Assembly: GCF_004022705.2 (NCBI RefSeq)
Contig: NZ_RZOY02000014.1
Coordinates: forward strand, 1 to 64,000
DNA from: Mesorhizobium sp. M2D.F.Ca.ET.226.01.1.1
GTDB taxonomy: Bacteria; Pseudomonadota; Alphaproteobacteria; Rhizobiales; Rhizobiaceae
Direction of reading: 5' to 3'
DNA: 64,000 nucleotides
Under the pieces are notes generated by a model. That model was not told the DNA's origin. It worked only from the letters and a program-made list of their open reading frames with translations, and ran no database searches. Of the stretch, positions 47,110 through 57,313 are shown piece by piece. Both the position numbers and the translations under genes were made by a program. Position 1 is the stretch's first letter; every line of letters starts with the position of its first letter.

Positions 47110-47780
47110 CCCTCCTGCTGTTCGGCGTGCTCGCTATCGCGCCATGCGCCTGTTCCGCCTCGACCGGCGCCGAGCCGGTCGCCATCTCCCAAACTCCGCA
47201 GCTGCGAAACTGGCAGGAGTTCGTGGCGGAAGCGAGCCGGCGTTTTCGTCTTCCCAAGGCCTGGATCTACGCCGTCATGGATGCCGAAAGCGGCGGCAAC
47301 ACGATGCGCGATGGCCACCCCATCACCTCGAGCGCCGGCGCGGTCGGCCTCATGCAGGTGATGCCCGGCACCTATGCGGAGATGCGGGTCGAACACGGCC
47401 TTGGGCCTGATCCGCACGATCCGCGCGACAATATTCTCGCCGGAACAGCCTATCTGCGCGCCATGTATGACCGCTTCGGATTTCCAGGCCTGTTTGCCGC
47501 CTACAACGCAGGCCCCGCGCGCTACGACGACCATTTGCAGCATGGAAAACTCCTGCCAAGGGAGACCGTCGACTATCTCAAACAGCTCAAGGCGGCCGGA
47601 GTTTCAGGCGACGACATCGACAAGTCCAACGGCAAATCTGTCGCTCCAAAGGCGCAAAACGCTCCCTCCGGACGGTCGCTGTTCTTCCTCCAGGATGGTA
47701 TTCGCGCCCGCGCGCGAAACGCGGATCTCTTCGTCCCGCTCGGCAAGGAAGGCGGGCTGCCGAAAGAGCCGGATCACTAG
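47097..47780 (+). CDS. Lytic transglycosylase of the transfer module (SLT domain)
   Basis: 227 residues. N-terminal lipoprotein-like signal (LLFGVLAIAPCAC; Cys near residue 17-19). The SLT domain runs from about 40 to 150: YAVMDAESGGNTM with catalytic Glu, SSAGAVGLMQVMPGTYAEM, DPRDNILAGTAYLRAMYDRF, FAAYNAGPARYD. It would open peptidoglycan locally for the transfer apparatus. It overlaps traF and precedes the relaxase by 180 bp. Confidence 0.92.
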   Translation: MDRVTLLLFGVLAIAPCACSASTGAEPVAISQTPQLRNWQEFVAEASRRFRLPKAWIYAVMDAESGGNTMRDGHPITSSAGAVGLMQVMPGTYAEMRVEHGLGPDPHDPRDNILAGTAYLRAMYDRFGFPGLFAAYNAGPARYDDHLQHGKLLPRETVDYLKQLKAAGVSGDDIDKSNGKSVAPKAQNAPSGRSLFFLQDGIRARARNADLFVPLGKEGGLPKEPDH

Positions 47781-47960
47781 CGGTGGCGGGCGGGGCGCGT
47801 CCAGAGGGGGCGGGGCGCGTAAGGCAAGATAAAGGCACCGCCTCCACGAGCCGGCCAAGTCGTTGTCTGCACATCGTTTTTACTGGAGGCTCCCTCCTGC
47901 GTCAGGAGAGCAGGGACCCGCAAGTGGCTGATTCGACTCTGTTGCGGCCGGAGGCTGGGC

Positions 47961-49931
47961 ATGAAGGATGACGAGTTCCGACCGAAGCTCGGCAAGATAG
48001 GCGCCCGCGGCTCCAAGGCCGGCAAACGCTATGCCGGCCAGCTCCGTGCGGCGATCAACAGGGCCGGCGGCCGGCCGCAGCACGGCGGACGCTTCACCGG
48101 AAGCCGGGCAGGGCGCGGCGGGGCCGCCGCGGCGCTGCTTAAATCGCGCGATCGTTATGCCGCCTTCCGGCAGCGGCGGGTCGTCGTCAAGGCGCGGATC
48201 GTCAAGCTCGCCGGCAAGGGCGCGGACGGGGCGCGTGCGCACCTGCGCTATCTGCAGCGCGACGGCGTCACCCGCGAGGGCGAACCTGGCGAGCTCTATG
48301 GCGCCGACAGCGACCGCGTCGACGGCAAGGCGTTCCTCGATCGCGCAAACGGCGACCGGCATCAGTTCCGCTTTATCGTGGCACCCGAGGACGGCATCGA
48401 GTACGAGGACCTCAAGCCGCTCACCCGGCGCCTTATGGCGCAGATGCAAGAAGACCTCGGCACGAAGCTCGACTGGGTGGCCGTCGACCATTTCAACACC
48501 GGCCATCCGCACAGCCATATCATCGTTCGCGGCAAGGACGACCGCGGCGACAATCTCGTCATCGCGCGTGAGTATATTTCGAGCGGCATCCGCGAGCGCG
48601 CCGCCGAGCTGGTCAGCCTCGATCTTGGTCCACGCACCGATCGCGAGATCGAGCAGCGCCTGCGCCAGGAAATCGAGCAGGAACGCTTTACCAGCATCGA
48701 CCGTCGGCTGCTCAGCATTCGGGATGATGACGGCCTGGTCTCGCCGGCGAGCGGCGACGCCTTTCGGCAGACGCTGCACCAAGGCCGCCTGCGCAAGCTC
48801 GAGCGCATGGGGCTGGCCGAGGAAGTCGGCGCTGGCGCCTGGCGTCTCGGTGATGAGCTCGAAACGACGCTGCGCCGTATTGGCGAGCGCGGCGACATCA
48901 TCAAGACCATGCACCGCGAGCTGAGCGGCAAGGGGCTCGCCCGCAGTGCCGCCGATTGGGCAATCCACGATCGATCCGGCGAGCCGATCCAACTTCTCGT
49001 CGGTCGCGTCGTCGCGCGCGGGCTGGCCGACGAAATCAATGACCGGCATTACCTGATCGTCGAGGGCGTCGACGGCAAGAGCCATTGGATCGACATCGGC
49101 AGAGGCGAGGCGATAGAACCGATGCCTGATGGCTGCATCGTGCGTGTCGCGCCGAGGAACACCGAGCCGAGGCGGGTTGACCGCACCGTCGCCGAAGTCG
49201 CCGGCGCGCATGGCGGTCGCTACAACGTCGATATCCATCTGAGGCATGATACATCCGCCACCGAGAGCTTTGCGCAAACGCATGTACGGCGGCTGGAGGC
49301 GATCCGCCGCGCGACCGGCGGCGTCGAGCGAGAGCCGAACGGCACCTGGCTCGTCTCGCCAGACCATCTCGATCGTGTCACGGAATACGAGCGCCAGCGG
49401 GCCAGGGCCGAGCCTGTCGTTGTCGACAAGCTCTCATCAATGCCGCTGGAGCGCCAAGTTACCTTCGACGGCGCCACCTGGCTCGACCGGGAGCTGGGTG
49501 CGGAGAGACCGGAGGCGTTGCGCGACTCTGGGTTCGGGCGTGAGGTTCGCGAGGCGCAAGCCCGCCGGCGGCAGTGGCTGATCGCGCAAGGCCTCGCGCA
49601 TGAAGAGCAGGATCGGATCGTCTATCGCGCCAACATGCTTTCGATGTTACGGCAGCGCGAACTGAACCGTGTTGCCGGGCAGCTGTCGGAGGAGCTTGGA
49701 CTGTCTTATGTCGAAGCCCGGTCTGGAGACGAGTGGAGGGTAGGCTCCGTCGCTCCGTCGAGCTTGCCAGCGGAAAATAATGCCGTCCTTGAAAAGTCGC
49801 GAGAGTTCACGCTGGTGCCATGGCGGCCGGTGCTCGAGCGGCACATCGGCAAGGAGGTTTCCGGGATCGTGAGCGGGGAGGGGATTTCATGGACCATCGG
49901 CCGGCAGAGGAGCGGGCCTACTGTATCGTGA
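47961..49931 (+). CDS. VirD2-like relaxase (DUF3363 family)
   Basis: 656 residues. The relaxase fold lies in the first 200 residues: RRVVVKARIVKLAGKG, LRYLQRDGVTREGEPGELYG, and the metal-binding histidines in DHFNTGHPHSHIIVRG (His177, 182, 184, 186). A DUF3363 region forms the C-terminal two thirds. It should nick the element's oriT and lead DNA into a recipient. In complete elements a coupling protein and trb genes follow; here an AbiV-like gene does. A minus-strand frame of 495 codons across it is only a shadow. Confidence 0.92.
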   Translation: MKDDEFRPKLGKIGARGSKAGKRYAGQLRAAINRAGGRPQHGGRFTGSRAGRGGAAAALLKSRDRYAAFRQRRVVVKARIVKLAGKGADGARAHLRYLQRDGVTREGEPGELYGADSDRVDGKAFLDRANGDRHQFRFIVAPEDGIEYEDLKPLTRRLMAQMQEDLGTKLDWVAVDHFNTGHPHSHIIVRGKDDRGDNLVIAREYISSGIRERAAELVSLDLGPRTDREIEQRLRQEIEQERFTSIDRRLLSIRDDDGLVSPASGDAFRQTLHQGRLRKLERMGLAEEVGAGAWRLGDELETTLRRIGERGDIIKTMHRELSGKGLARSAADWAIHDRSGEPIQLLVGRVVARGLADEINDRHYLIVEGVDGKSHWIDIGRGEAIEPMPDGCIVRVAPRNTEPRRVDRTVAEVAGAHGGRYNVDIHLRHDTSATESFAQTHVRRLEAIRRATGGVEREPNGTWLVSPDHLDRVTEYERQRARAEPVVVDKLSSMPLERQVTFDGATWLDRELGAERPEALRDSGFGREVREAQARRRQWLIAQGLAHEEQDRIVYRANMLSMLRQRELNRVAGQLSEELGLSYVEARSGDEWRVGSVAPSSLPAENNAVLEKSREFTLVPWRPVLERHIGKEVSGIVSGEGISWTIGRQRSGPTVS

Positions 49932-50008
49932 CATGGCTGCACGGAATCGTCGCCGGCGCGCCCGAAGTGACGGGCGCGGCGGACTGGAATAAGCTGGACA
50001 AGGGATGA
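49889..50008 (+). CDS. Putative 39-residue peptide between the relaxase and AbiV-like genes
   Basis: ATG 49889 has a strong GGGGAGGGG ribosome site and lies inside the relaxase 3' end; the stop overlaps the AbiV-like start (ATGA at 50005). The sequence MDHRPAEERAYCIVTWLHGI has no known match that I recognise. It may be a real small protein, or serve only to carry ribosomes from the relaxase to the next gene. Confidence 0.5.
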   Translation: MDHRPAEERAYCIVTWLHGIVAGAPEVTGAADWNKLDKG

Positions 50009-50736
50009 GCGATAAAGAGCGGGACGGCATAGTGGAGAAAGCGGCGAAGTCGGATCGGGTATCGTTGAACATTCTCGTCCGAGGAGCCGAAAAGACATTC
50101 GACAACGCGGAACGCCTTTTTGTCGAGGCGGAGCTCTTGGCGAAAGCAGGCGCTGTGGCACGGGCGCTGTGTCTGCATCAGATATCGCTCGAGGAATGCT
50201 CGAAGGTCGACAGCCTCGGTGCCTGGGCAGTCAGCCTGGTTGTCGGTTTTGACGTCGATCAGAAGAAGGTCCTGTCCGCCTTCGCGCGTCATGCGTCGAA
50301 GAACAAGTCCAATGCGTATATGCTCAAGGCATCCGAGGCGGAGAGTGAGGCCAGATTGCGTGGTGACTGGGACGGCGCGATGGCGGCATTCAAGGACAGC
50401 CAGGAGGCGTTTCACGAGAGATCAAATCAAGCCAAGAACGCCTCACTTTACGTCGACTGGATCGACGGTGAGTTTGCCGCCCCGAGTGAACGCATCAGCA
50501 AGGAGATGCTGGCCGAGATCACTGAAAGGAACGCAGAGTTTCTCGGTAACAGCCACAATTCGCTGAAGATGCTGAGACGTTTGGAAGAATCGCCAGACAA
50601 GATGCGAGGCCTGCTTTCGGGGTTCGTTGAGCAGGTCGAAAAGCTCCGCGAGGAAAAGCAGGACAACCCAATGGAAGCGATGGAGGCATTGCTGTCGAGC
50701 TTCCTTGAAGCCGGCATGCGCGAACTGAAGGGCTAG
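50005..50736 (+). CDS. AbiV-like abortive infection family protein
   Basis: 243 residues, soluble and helical. The AbiV pattern is visible: EAELLAKAGAVARALCLHQIS LEECSK-type helix with the EE pair, a later FARHASKNKSNAY with the conserved His and Lys, and NASLYVDWIDGEF, which corresponds to the conserved aromatic-V-D block. AbiV proteins of lactococci block phage by binding a phage protein and stopping translation. Here it is the last gene of the mobilisation operon, coupled to a short ORF. It converges on dnaE2. Divergent from classic AbiV, so the family call is moderate. Confidence 0.65.
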   Translation: MSDKERDGIVEKAAKSDRVSLNILVRGAEKTFDNAERLFVEAELLAKAGAVARALCLHQISLEECSKVDSLGAWAVSLVVGFDVDQKKVLSAFARHASKNKSNAYMLKASEAESEARLRGDWDGAMAAFKDSQEAFHERSNQAKNASLYVDWIDGEFAAPSERISKEMLAEITERNAEFLGNSHNSLKMLRRLEESPDKMRGLLSGFVEQVEKLREEKQDNPMEAMEALLSSFLEAGMRELKG

Positions 50737-50759
50737 GGCGTCGCTTAGTGAAAATCCCG

Positions 50760-53700
50760 GCTCCTCACCTATTTGCAACGTGGGGTCAACGAGGTCACGT
50801 GGTCTGAAGCCCCTGGGTAAGCTCCGCGGATCGACTCCCGGTCCCCTGTGACGAGCTTCGTCGCCTCGCCCATGCGGAAGGGGAAACGGCGTCTCGCGGT
50901 TGCCCACACTGGCAAGGTCCCCCGAAAGGTCGATGAGTTGGTGTGCAACGAGATGGACCACTTCGCCCTCACGCTGAATCTTGCCGCGAACGCTGAGCAT
51001 AGAGGAGGAGAGCAGCACGCGGCGATACTTCTCGAAAACCTTGACCCAGACGACGACATTGGCAGAGCCGGTCTCGTCTTCCATCGTCAGGAACATCACG
51101 CCCTTGGCCGAGCCGGGCCGCTGACGGACAAGAACAAGGCCGGCCGCCTCCAGCCAGCGTCCGTCGCGCGCCTGCATCGCTTCCCTGCAGGTGACGATGG
51201 CGCGCCGGGCAAGGTCACTGCGCAGGAACGAGAGCGGATGGTTGCGCAGGGTGAGACCGACATGCCGTAATCCTCGACCACTTCCCGACCGGCCGTCATC
51301 GGCCGAAGCGACAAAGCGGGCTCATGGATTTCCGAGACTGTCTTCTGTTCGCGCGCCGAGGCGGCGGCAAAGAGGGGCAGGGGTTCGTCGCGCAACCCCT
51401 TGAGTGCCCATAGAGCTTCGCGGCGCGCGAGACCGAGGCTGGAACGGAAGGCATCCGCCTCGGCCAGTTGGACCAGAGCTGCCGACGGCATGCCAGCGCG
51501 ATGCCAGAGATCGTCGATGGATGCGAAGGGCTCGTCAGTCCGGGCTGCTACGATCGCCGCCGCGTCCGCATTGGCTAGCCCTTTGACGAGGCGCAGGCCG
51601 AGGCGGACGGCGAAGCGTCCGTCCTCGCCAATCGGCTCCAGCGTGCAATCCCACCGGCTCGCATTGATGCAGACCGGCCGGATCTCAACCCCGTGGGCCT
51701 GGGCATCGCGCACGATCTGGGCCGGCAGGTAAAAGCCCATTGGCTGGGAATTGAGCAGCGCACAGCAGAAGACCTCGGGATGGTGGCATTTCATCCAGCT
51801 CGAGGCATAGGCGATGAGCGCGAAGCTGGCAGCATGGCTTTCGGGAAAGCCGTAGCTGCCAAAGCCTTCGAGCTGCTTGAAGGTGGTCGCGGCGAATTCC
51901 GGCGTATAGCCGTTGGCGATCATGCCGCCGATCAGCTTGTCGCGAAATCTGCTTACGCCGCCAGTGTGCTTGAAGGTCGCCATGGCGCGGCGCAGCTGGT
52001 CGGCCTCGCCGGCACTGAAGCCGGCGCAGACCATGGCGACCTGCATGGCCTGCTCCTGGAACAGAGGGACGCCCAAGGTCTTGCCGAGCACGCGCTCGAG
52101 CTCGGGGGTCGGGAACTCGACCGGCTCCTTGCCCTCCCGGCGGCGCAGATAGGGGTGGACCATGTCGCCCTGAATCGGACCGGGGCGGACGATGGCGACC
52201 TCGACCACCAGGTCATAGAAGGTGCGCGGCTTGATGCGGGGCAGCATCGACATCTGGGCGCGGCTCTCGATCTGGAAGACCCCGATCGTGTCCGCCTTGC
52301 GGATCATGGCGTAGGTCGCCGGATCTTCGGCCGGGATGGTGGCCAAGTCGAGGGTCATGCCCTTGTGCTCGGCCAGCAGATCGAAGCTGCGTTTCATACA
52401 GGTGAGCATGCCAAGCGCCAGGACGTCGACCTTCATGAATTTGAGAATGTCGATGTCGTCCTTGTCCCACTCGATGACCTGGCGATCGGCCATGCGGGCG
52501 GGCTCGATCGGCACCAAGTCGTCGAGCCGGTCATTGGTCAGAACGAAGCCGCCGGGATGCTGTGACAGATGCGGGGGCGTGCCCTCGAGCTGTTGCGCCA
52601 GTTCGAGCGTCAGCCGCAGCCTCCGATCGGCCACGTTGAAATTGAGCTCTCGAGCGCGCGTCTCGTCGATGCCTTCGCCGTGGCCCCAGACCTGGGGCGA
52701 GAGCAACTTGGTGACGTCCTCGGGCAGGCCGAGAGCCTTGCCAATGTCGCGGACCGCACCTTTGGTGTGATAGCGCACCACGGTCGAGCAGAGGGCACTG
52801 TGGTCGCGGCCATAGGTCTCATAGACCCACTGCATGACGATTTCGCGCCGCTCATGCTCGAAAACGACATCGATATCCGGGGGCTCGTTGCGCTCCTGCG
52901 AGACAAAGCGCTCGAAAAGGAGATTGTTGCGCTCGGGATCGATGCTGGTGATGCCAAGCACGTAGCACACGGCGGAGTTCGCTGCCGACCCTCTGCCCTG
53001 GCACAGGATGTCCCTGCTGCGCGCGAACTGCACGATGGCGTTCACGGTCAGGAAGTATGGGGCGTATTGCAGGATCTCGATCAGGCGCAGTTCATGCTTG
53101 ATGACAGCCACCACCTTGTCGGGGACGCCCTCGGGATAGCGGCGCTCCGCGCCTTCCCAGGTGAGCTTTTCGAGCGCCTGCTGCGCCGTCAGCCCGGGCA
53201 GCATCTTTTCCTCGGGATACTGGTAGGCGAGTTCGTCGAGCGAGAAGCGGCACTGCCGGGCAATCTCGACCGTACGCGCAAGCGCCTCCGGATAGCGCGA
53301 AAACAGGCGTTCCATCTCCTCGGGCGGCTTGAGATAGCGGTCGGCGTGGCGCTCGCGCCGAAACCCCAACTCGTCGATGGTGATGTTGTGGCGAATGGCG
53401 GTCACTACGTCCTGGAGGATGCGCCGGCCGGGCTCGTGAAACAGAGCGTCGTTCGTCACCACCGTCGGCACCCTCATTTGGACGGCAAGGTTTGCGAGTT
53501 CGTGCAGCCGGACCTGGTCATTGGGTCGGCGACGCAAGGTGAGGGCCAGATAGGCGCGATCGCTGAAGGTCTCCCGCAGGCGACGCAGTTGCATCGCGCA
53601 GTTGTCGTCAGCCCGATCGGGAACGAGAACGGCGATCAGGCCCTCGGCATAGTCGGCCAGGTCGCTCCATTCGAGATGGCATTGGGCCTTGCCGCCGCGT

Positions 53701-53999
53701 TTCTTGCCGAGGGTCAGCAGCCGGCACAGACGCGAATAGGCGGCCCGATCGGTGGGATAGACGAGCAGGGACATGCCGTCGACGAGATCGAGGCGACAGC
53801 CGACGACGAGCCTGACGCCGGTGTCCTTGGCGGCCTGATGTGCCCGCACAATGCCGGCTAGAGAATTTCGGTCGACTACAGCCAAGGCCTCAATGCCGAG
53901 CGCCGCCGCCTGCGCGAACAGCTCAACGCAAGAGCTGGCGCCGCGCAGGAACGAGAAATGGCTGGTCACCTGCAATTCGGCATAGCGCGGGGTGGTCAT
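50760..53999 (-). pseudogene. dnaE2: Error-prone DNA polymerase DnaE2 (ImuC), broken by a frameshift near the C-terminus
   Basis: ATG 53999 overlaps the imuB stop by 4 bp. The frame gives PHP domain ([20 protein letters not shown]), polymerase core with [20 protein letters not shown] and [20 protein letters not shown] (catalytic aspartates), HPGGFVLT and [20 protein letters not shown]. Near 51265, after EVVEDYG, one base is missing; the native sequence [20 protein letters not shown] continues in another frame through [20 protein letters not shown] (OB fold) to about 50770, where family homology ends without its own stop. The shifted frame instead ends at 51096. The lost part is about 160 residues, including the OB domain, so function is doubtful. 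Confidence 0.85.
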
Positions 54000-55314
54000 G
54001 CGAAGACCCCGTGCAGGAACCATTTGTGCGAGCCGGTCTCGCGATCCTCGCCGTCACCGGCGCGGTAGATCCAGAAGCGCTCGCCGGACTCGTCCTCCAC
54101 CTGGAAATAGTCGCGCACGGCGATTAGTTCGGCGTCGCGCTGCCACCATTCACCGAAAACGCGTTCGGGACCGTCTGCCCGCGCGACGCGATGCCGGATG
54201 CCGCGCCAACTGAACCAGACCGGCGGATGGTCGGGTAGCAGCGCCATGGTCTCAATGGGTTCGGGGTGGGTCAGCAGACGCGCCGGGCGAGGCCAGTCAC
54301 TGGGCGAACTCGTCCCGTCGTCCGGCGCATTCGGTGCGATGCGGCGGACTGAGCGTTCGGGCACGTCACTCTCGACCGGGGCAAAGCGGTAGAGCCGCTG
54401 CTCGCCGATACGGTTGGCAAGCACGTCGATGAGATCGGTAATGTCGGGCTCCGGCTCCTCGACCAGTGAGGAGATGATCTGCTTGGCTCCGAAGGGCTCG
54501 GCGAGCGTTGCGGCCAGGGTCATCACCTCGATGCCGAAACCGGGATCGACGCTCTCGATCCGGTCGGTAAGGAGACGGGTCAGCCGTTTGACATCGCGCA
54601 CTGGCACGGCGGTGCCGACGCGAATGGCCTCGATGCGGTTGTCGACACGATGAAACAGGAGGTCTAGCCGGCGTGGCCGAGCCCCTTGGCCTCGAGCGCT
54701 TCGCAAAGCGCCGCGACGAGCTTGCCGATATAGCGGGCTATGGTCTCGGCGGCGCCGATAGGCTCGCCGAAGGCCCGGCGAACCTCGATGAGTTCGGGAG
54801 AGCGGGCGGGCTCGAAGGGTTCGCTTCGCCGCCCCATGGCCTGGTCCAGGCGACGGCCGAGTTCGGGCCCGAAGCGCAGGGTGAGAGAGGCGCGCGCCTC
54901 GATACCGGAGGACGCCATGCGCGAGACGAGTCCCTCGAGCATGGCGTCCTCACCGCCATGCAGATGGTCGGTGCCCGTGGTGTCGATGATCAGGCCATCG
55001 GGCGGATCGGCGGCGACGATTGGCGCATAGCGCAGCGACCAGAGCGCCATTCTATCGAGTGCCGCGTTATCGCCGGCGGCATCCAGGTCGAAGCTCTGCA
55101 CGTTGGGCACCAGCACCTGGGCCTTGCTCGCCGGCATGCCGACGCGCAGGCCGGCCGCGCGCGCCCCCGCATCGGTGGCCAGCACGAGCCGCCGGTTTCC
55201 CTGCCGGCCGAGCATGATGACCGGGGTTTCAACCGAGGGCGCGGATTGGCCCATGGCGCGCCGCAGGCGATCGGTCGGCCAGGTCGGAAAATAGAGCGAG
55301 ACGACCCTTGTCAT
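53996..55314 (-). pseudogene. imuB: ImuB (Y-family polymerase-like mutagenesis protein), frameshift and internal deletion
   Basis: From ATG 55314: RVVSLYFPTWPTDRLRRAMG, LVLATDAGARAAGLRVGMPA, then after GIEARAS the sequence jumps to LTLRFGPELGRRLDQAMGRR, skipping about 65 residues normally found between the palm-like and HhH parts. After LCEALEAKGLG a base is missing and the first frame stops at 54664; the C-terminal half (ARPRRLDLLFHRVDNRIEAI to the end at 53996) continues in another frame. ImuB bridges ImuA, DnaE2 and the sliding clamp; with both lesions it is probably inactive. Confidence 0.87.
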
Positions 55315-55990
55315 CGCAGGCTTCCACTTCAAAATCGGCGCTTTCTCCAGCCCGCACCCGGATCAGCTCGAGCTGCCAGCGAGCGCGGCCGATACCGGGG
55401 ACCGGCAGGGGGCGGGAGGGGAGCGCGGTGACCCGCCAGCGGGTGACCGCAGCGGTTGGTTGTCCAAAATCGGTCGCCTCGGTCTGTCGGCGCCAACGGC
55501 GGATGGCGATGCCGATGGCGCCGGAGGTTTCGGCGGCAAGTTGCAGTCGGCGGGAGGCGGTCATTGAGAGCCGAGCCAGTTCGGCAACGACGGCCCCGAG
55601 CCCGCCATGGCGAAGCCCTTCCTCGAAACAGGCGAGCACGGAAGCTTCGTCGCCGGCCTCGACATAGACGACGCGGCCTGGGAGCAGACCGGCCTGGGCG
55701 AGGGCGGGCGCAAAGAGATCCTGCCGCGTAACGCACCACAGCACCTTGCCCTTGGTTCGAGCGGTAATGCCGGCGGCAAAAAGCGCCGCCGCGGCGCCAT
55801 CGATCGCTCCGTTTCGGCCGCCGGCGATCTCGTGCAGCGCGCCGAGCGCCAGCCCGCCTCCCGGCAGGACCTTGTCGATGGCGGGAACGCCGAAGGGAAG
55901 CGACGCACGGTTACGCGTCGGCCCGCCCTCGAGGCGCGCGATTCGCTCGCGAAGCGCGGCGATAGCAGGGCTGGCGGCCGGCTGACCCAT
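55229..55990 (-). CDS. imuA: ImuA, SOS mutagenesis accessory protein (RecA/SulA-like)
   Basis: 253 residues from ATG 55990. PAIAALRERIARLEGG, PFGVPAIDKVLPGGGLALGA LHEI, VLWCVTRQDLFAPALAQAGL and the C-terminal WQLELIRVRAGESADFEVEA are characteristic. In the imuABC cassette it assists translesion synthesis with ImuB and DnaE2. Its last codons overlap imuB by 86 bp. A LexA box lies 50 bp upstream. It is the only undamaged gene of the three. Confidence 0.88.
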   Translation of the reverse strand: MGQPAASPAIAALRERIARLEGGPTRNRASLPFGVPAIDKVLPGGGLALGALHEIAGGRNGAIDGAAAALFAAGITARTKGKVLWCVTRQDLFAPALAQAGLLPGRVVYVEAGDEASVLACFEEGLRHGGLGAVVAELARLSMTASRRLQLAAETSGAIGIAIRRWRRQTEATDFGQPTAAVTRWRVTALPSRPLPVPGIGRARWQLELIRVRAGESADFEVEACDDKGRLALFSDLADRSPAARHGPIRALG

Positions 55991-56039
55991 GGACGAACCA
56001 CTCTCAAACTGTCTTCCCAACGAATTTCGGGGCTGATAT

Positions 56040-56054
56040 GTTCCTTATTTGTTC
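56040..56054. promoter_or_regulatory. LexA (SOS) box shared by imuA and dinB
   Basis: GTTCCTTATTTGTTC, a perfect GTTC-N7-GTTC direct repeat (GAAC-N7-GAAC on the other strand), the alphaproteobacterial LexA site. It lies between divergent imuA (50 bp) and dinB (120 bp to ATG 56174), so both are expected to be DNA-damage induced. Confidence 0.88.
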
Positions 56055-56173
56055 TCTTGGGGCTGATGAGTCGATCGGGGTCGTTGCGTCGCTTCGAAAG
56101 TTGGATCGCAGACTGCACTCCATCGCGTTGCGGTCTATTTTCATATGCGGCAGGCGATGCGGGAAAGGGCGTT

Positions 56174-57301
56174 ATGGGCGAGCGAATTGACAACGGCCAA
56201 GAAGCTGATGCGCCGAAGGCGAAAGGCATGGCCATTCTTCGCAAGATCATCCATGTCGATATGGATGCCTTCTTCGCCTCGGTCGAGCAGCGCGACAAAC
56301 CGGACCTGCGTGGCAAGCCTGTGGCGGTTGGTGGCTCGGCGGCGCGGGGGGGCGTGGCCGCCGCCAGCTATGAGGCCAGAAAGTTCGGGGTGCGATCGGC
56401 CATGCCCTCGATCACCGCGAAGCGCAAATGTCCCGAACTGATCTTCGTGCCGCCGCGGTTTGACGCCTACCGGGCCGTCTCACAGCAGATACACGCGATC
56501 TTCGCCGAGCACACGCCACTGATCGAGCCGCTTTCGCTCGACGAAGCCTATCTGGACGTCACCGACAATCTTCAGGGCATCCCGGTCGCCACGACGATCG
56601 CGGAGATGATCCGCACGAAGATCAAGTCCGAGACCGGTCTGACAGCGTCAGCCGGCGTCAGCTACAACAAGTTCCTGGCCAAGCTCGCCTCTGGCCAGAA
56701 CAAGCCAGATGGGCTGTTCGTCATCACTCCGAAAATGGGGCCGGCTTTTGTCGAGGCATTGCCCGTGCGGAAGTTTCATGGCGTTGGCCCGGCGACCGCC
56801 GACAAGATGGCCCGGCTCGGCATCGAGACAGGCGCTGACCTGCGTGCGCAGAGCCTGGTGTTCCTGGAGGAGAAGTTCGGGAAGGCAGGCCCGTACTATT
56901 ACTGGATAGCCCGCGGCATCGACGAGCGTCCGGTGCGGGCCGATCGCGAGCGCAAGTCGGTGGGGGCCGAGGACACCTTCGTGAACGATTTGTTTGACCT
57001 CGAAAGTGCTCGCAGGGAACTGGCGCCATTGGTCCGAAAGGTCTGGCGCTATTGTGCGGAGCGATCGATCCATGGCCGGACCGTGACGCTCAAGGTGAAG
57101 TTCGCCGACTTTCAGCAGATCACACGCAGCCGAACGATCGGTGGCGTCATCGAGACGGAGACGGACCTGGCGACCGTCAGCGGCACACTCCTCGAACAGG
57201 TGTTTCCCGTCACCAAGGGGATACGCCTGCTTGGGGTGACGCTTTCGAACTTGAGCGGAACGCGAGCAGAGGCAGACGGCCAGATGTCGCTGACCATCTA
57301 G
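56174..57301 (+). CDS. dinB: DNA polymerase IV (Y family)
   Basis: 375 residues from ATG 56174; a second ATG at 56228 (MAILRKIIHVDMDAFF) is also possible, and the longer open frame up to 55607 is antisense to imuA. Catalytic motifs IIHVDMDAFFASVEQ and SLDEAYLDVTD supply the metal-binding acidic residues; GVSYNKFLAKLASGQNKPDG and KFHGVGPATADKMARLGI are the thumb. The little-finger domain ends at 57301. It performs translesion synthesis. The LexA box in the divergent promoter points to SOS control. Confidence 0.93.
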   Translation: MGERIDNGQEADAPKAKGMAILRKIIHVDMDAFFASVEQRDKPDLRGKPVAVGGSAARGGVAAASYEARKFGVRSAMPSITAKRKCPELIFVPPRFDAYRAVSQQIHAIFAEHTPLIEPLSLDEAYLDVTDNLQGIPVATTIAEMIRTKIKSETGLTASAGVSYNKFLAKLASGQNKPDGLFVITPKMGPAFVEALPVRKFHGVGPATADKMARLGIETGADLRAQSLVFLEEKFGKAGPYYYWIARGIDERPVRADRERKSVGAEDTFVNDLFDLESARRELAPLVRKVWRYCAERSIHGRTVTLKVKFADFQQITRSRTIGGVIETETDLATVSGTLLEQVFPVTKGIRLLGVTLSNLSGTRAEADGQMSLTI

Positions 57302-57313
57302 GACTGGCTGCTG

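Noticed and set aside
47880-49367. 495-codon open frame on the minus strand
   Set aside because: It is fully antisense to the relaxase, has no family motif, and arises from the GC-rich codon pattern of the real gene.
51693-53861. Two long plus-strand frames
   Set aside because: Both are antisense to dnaE2 and carry no recognisable domain.
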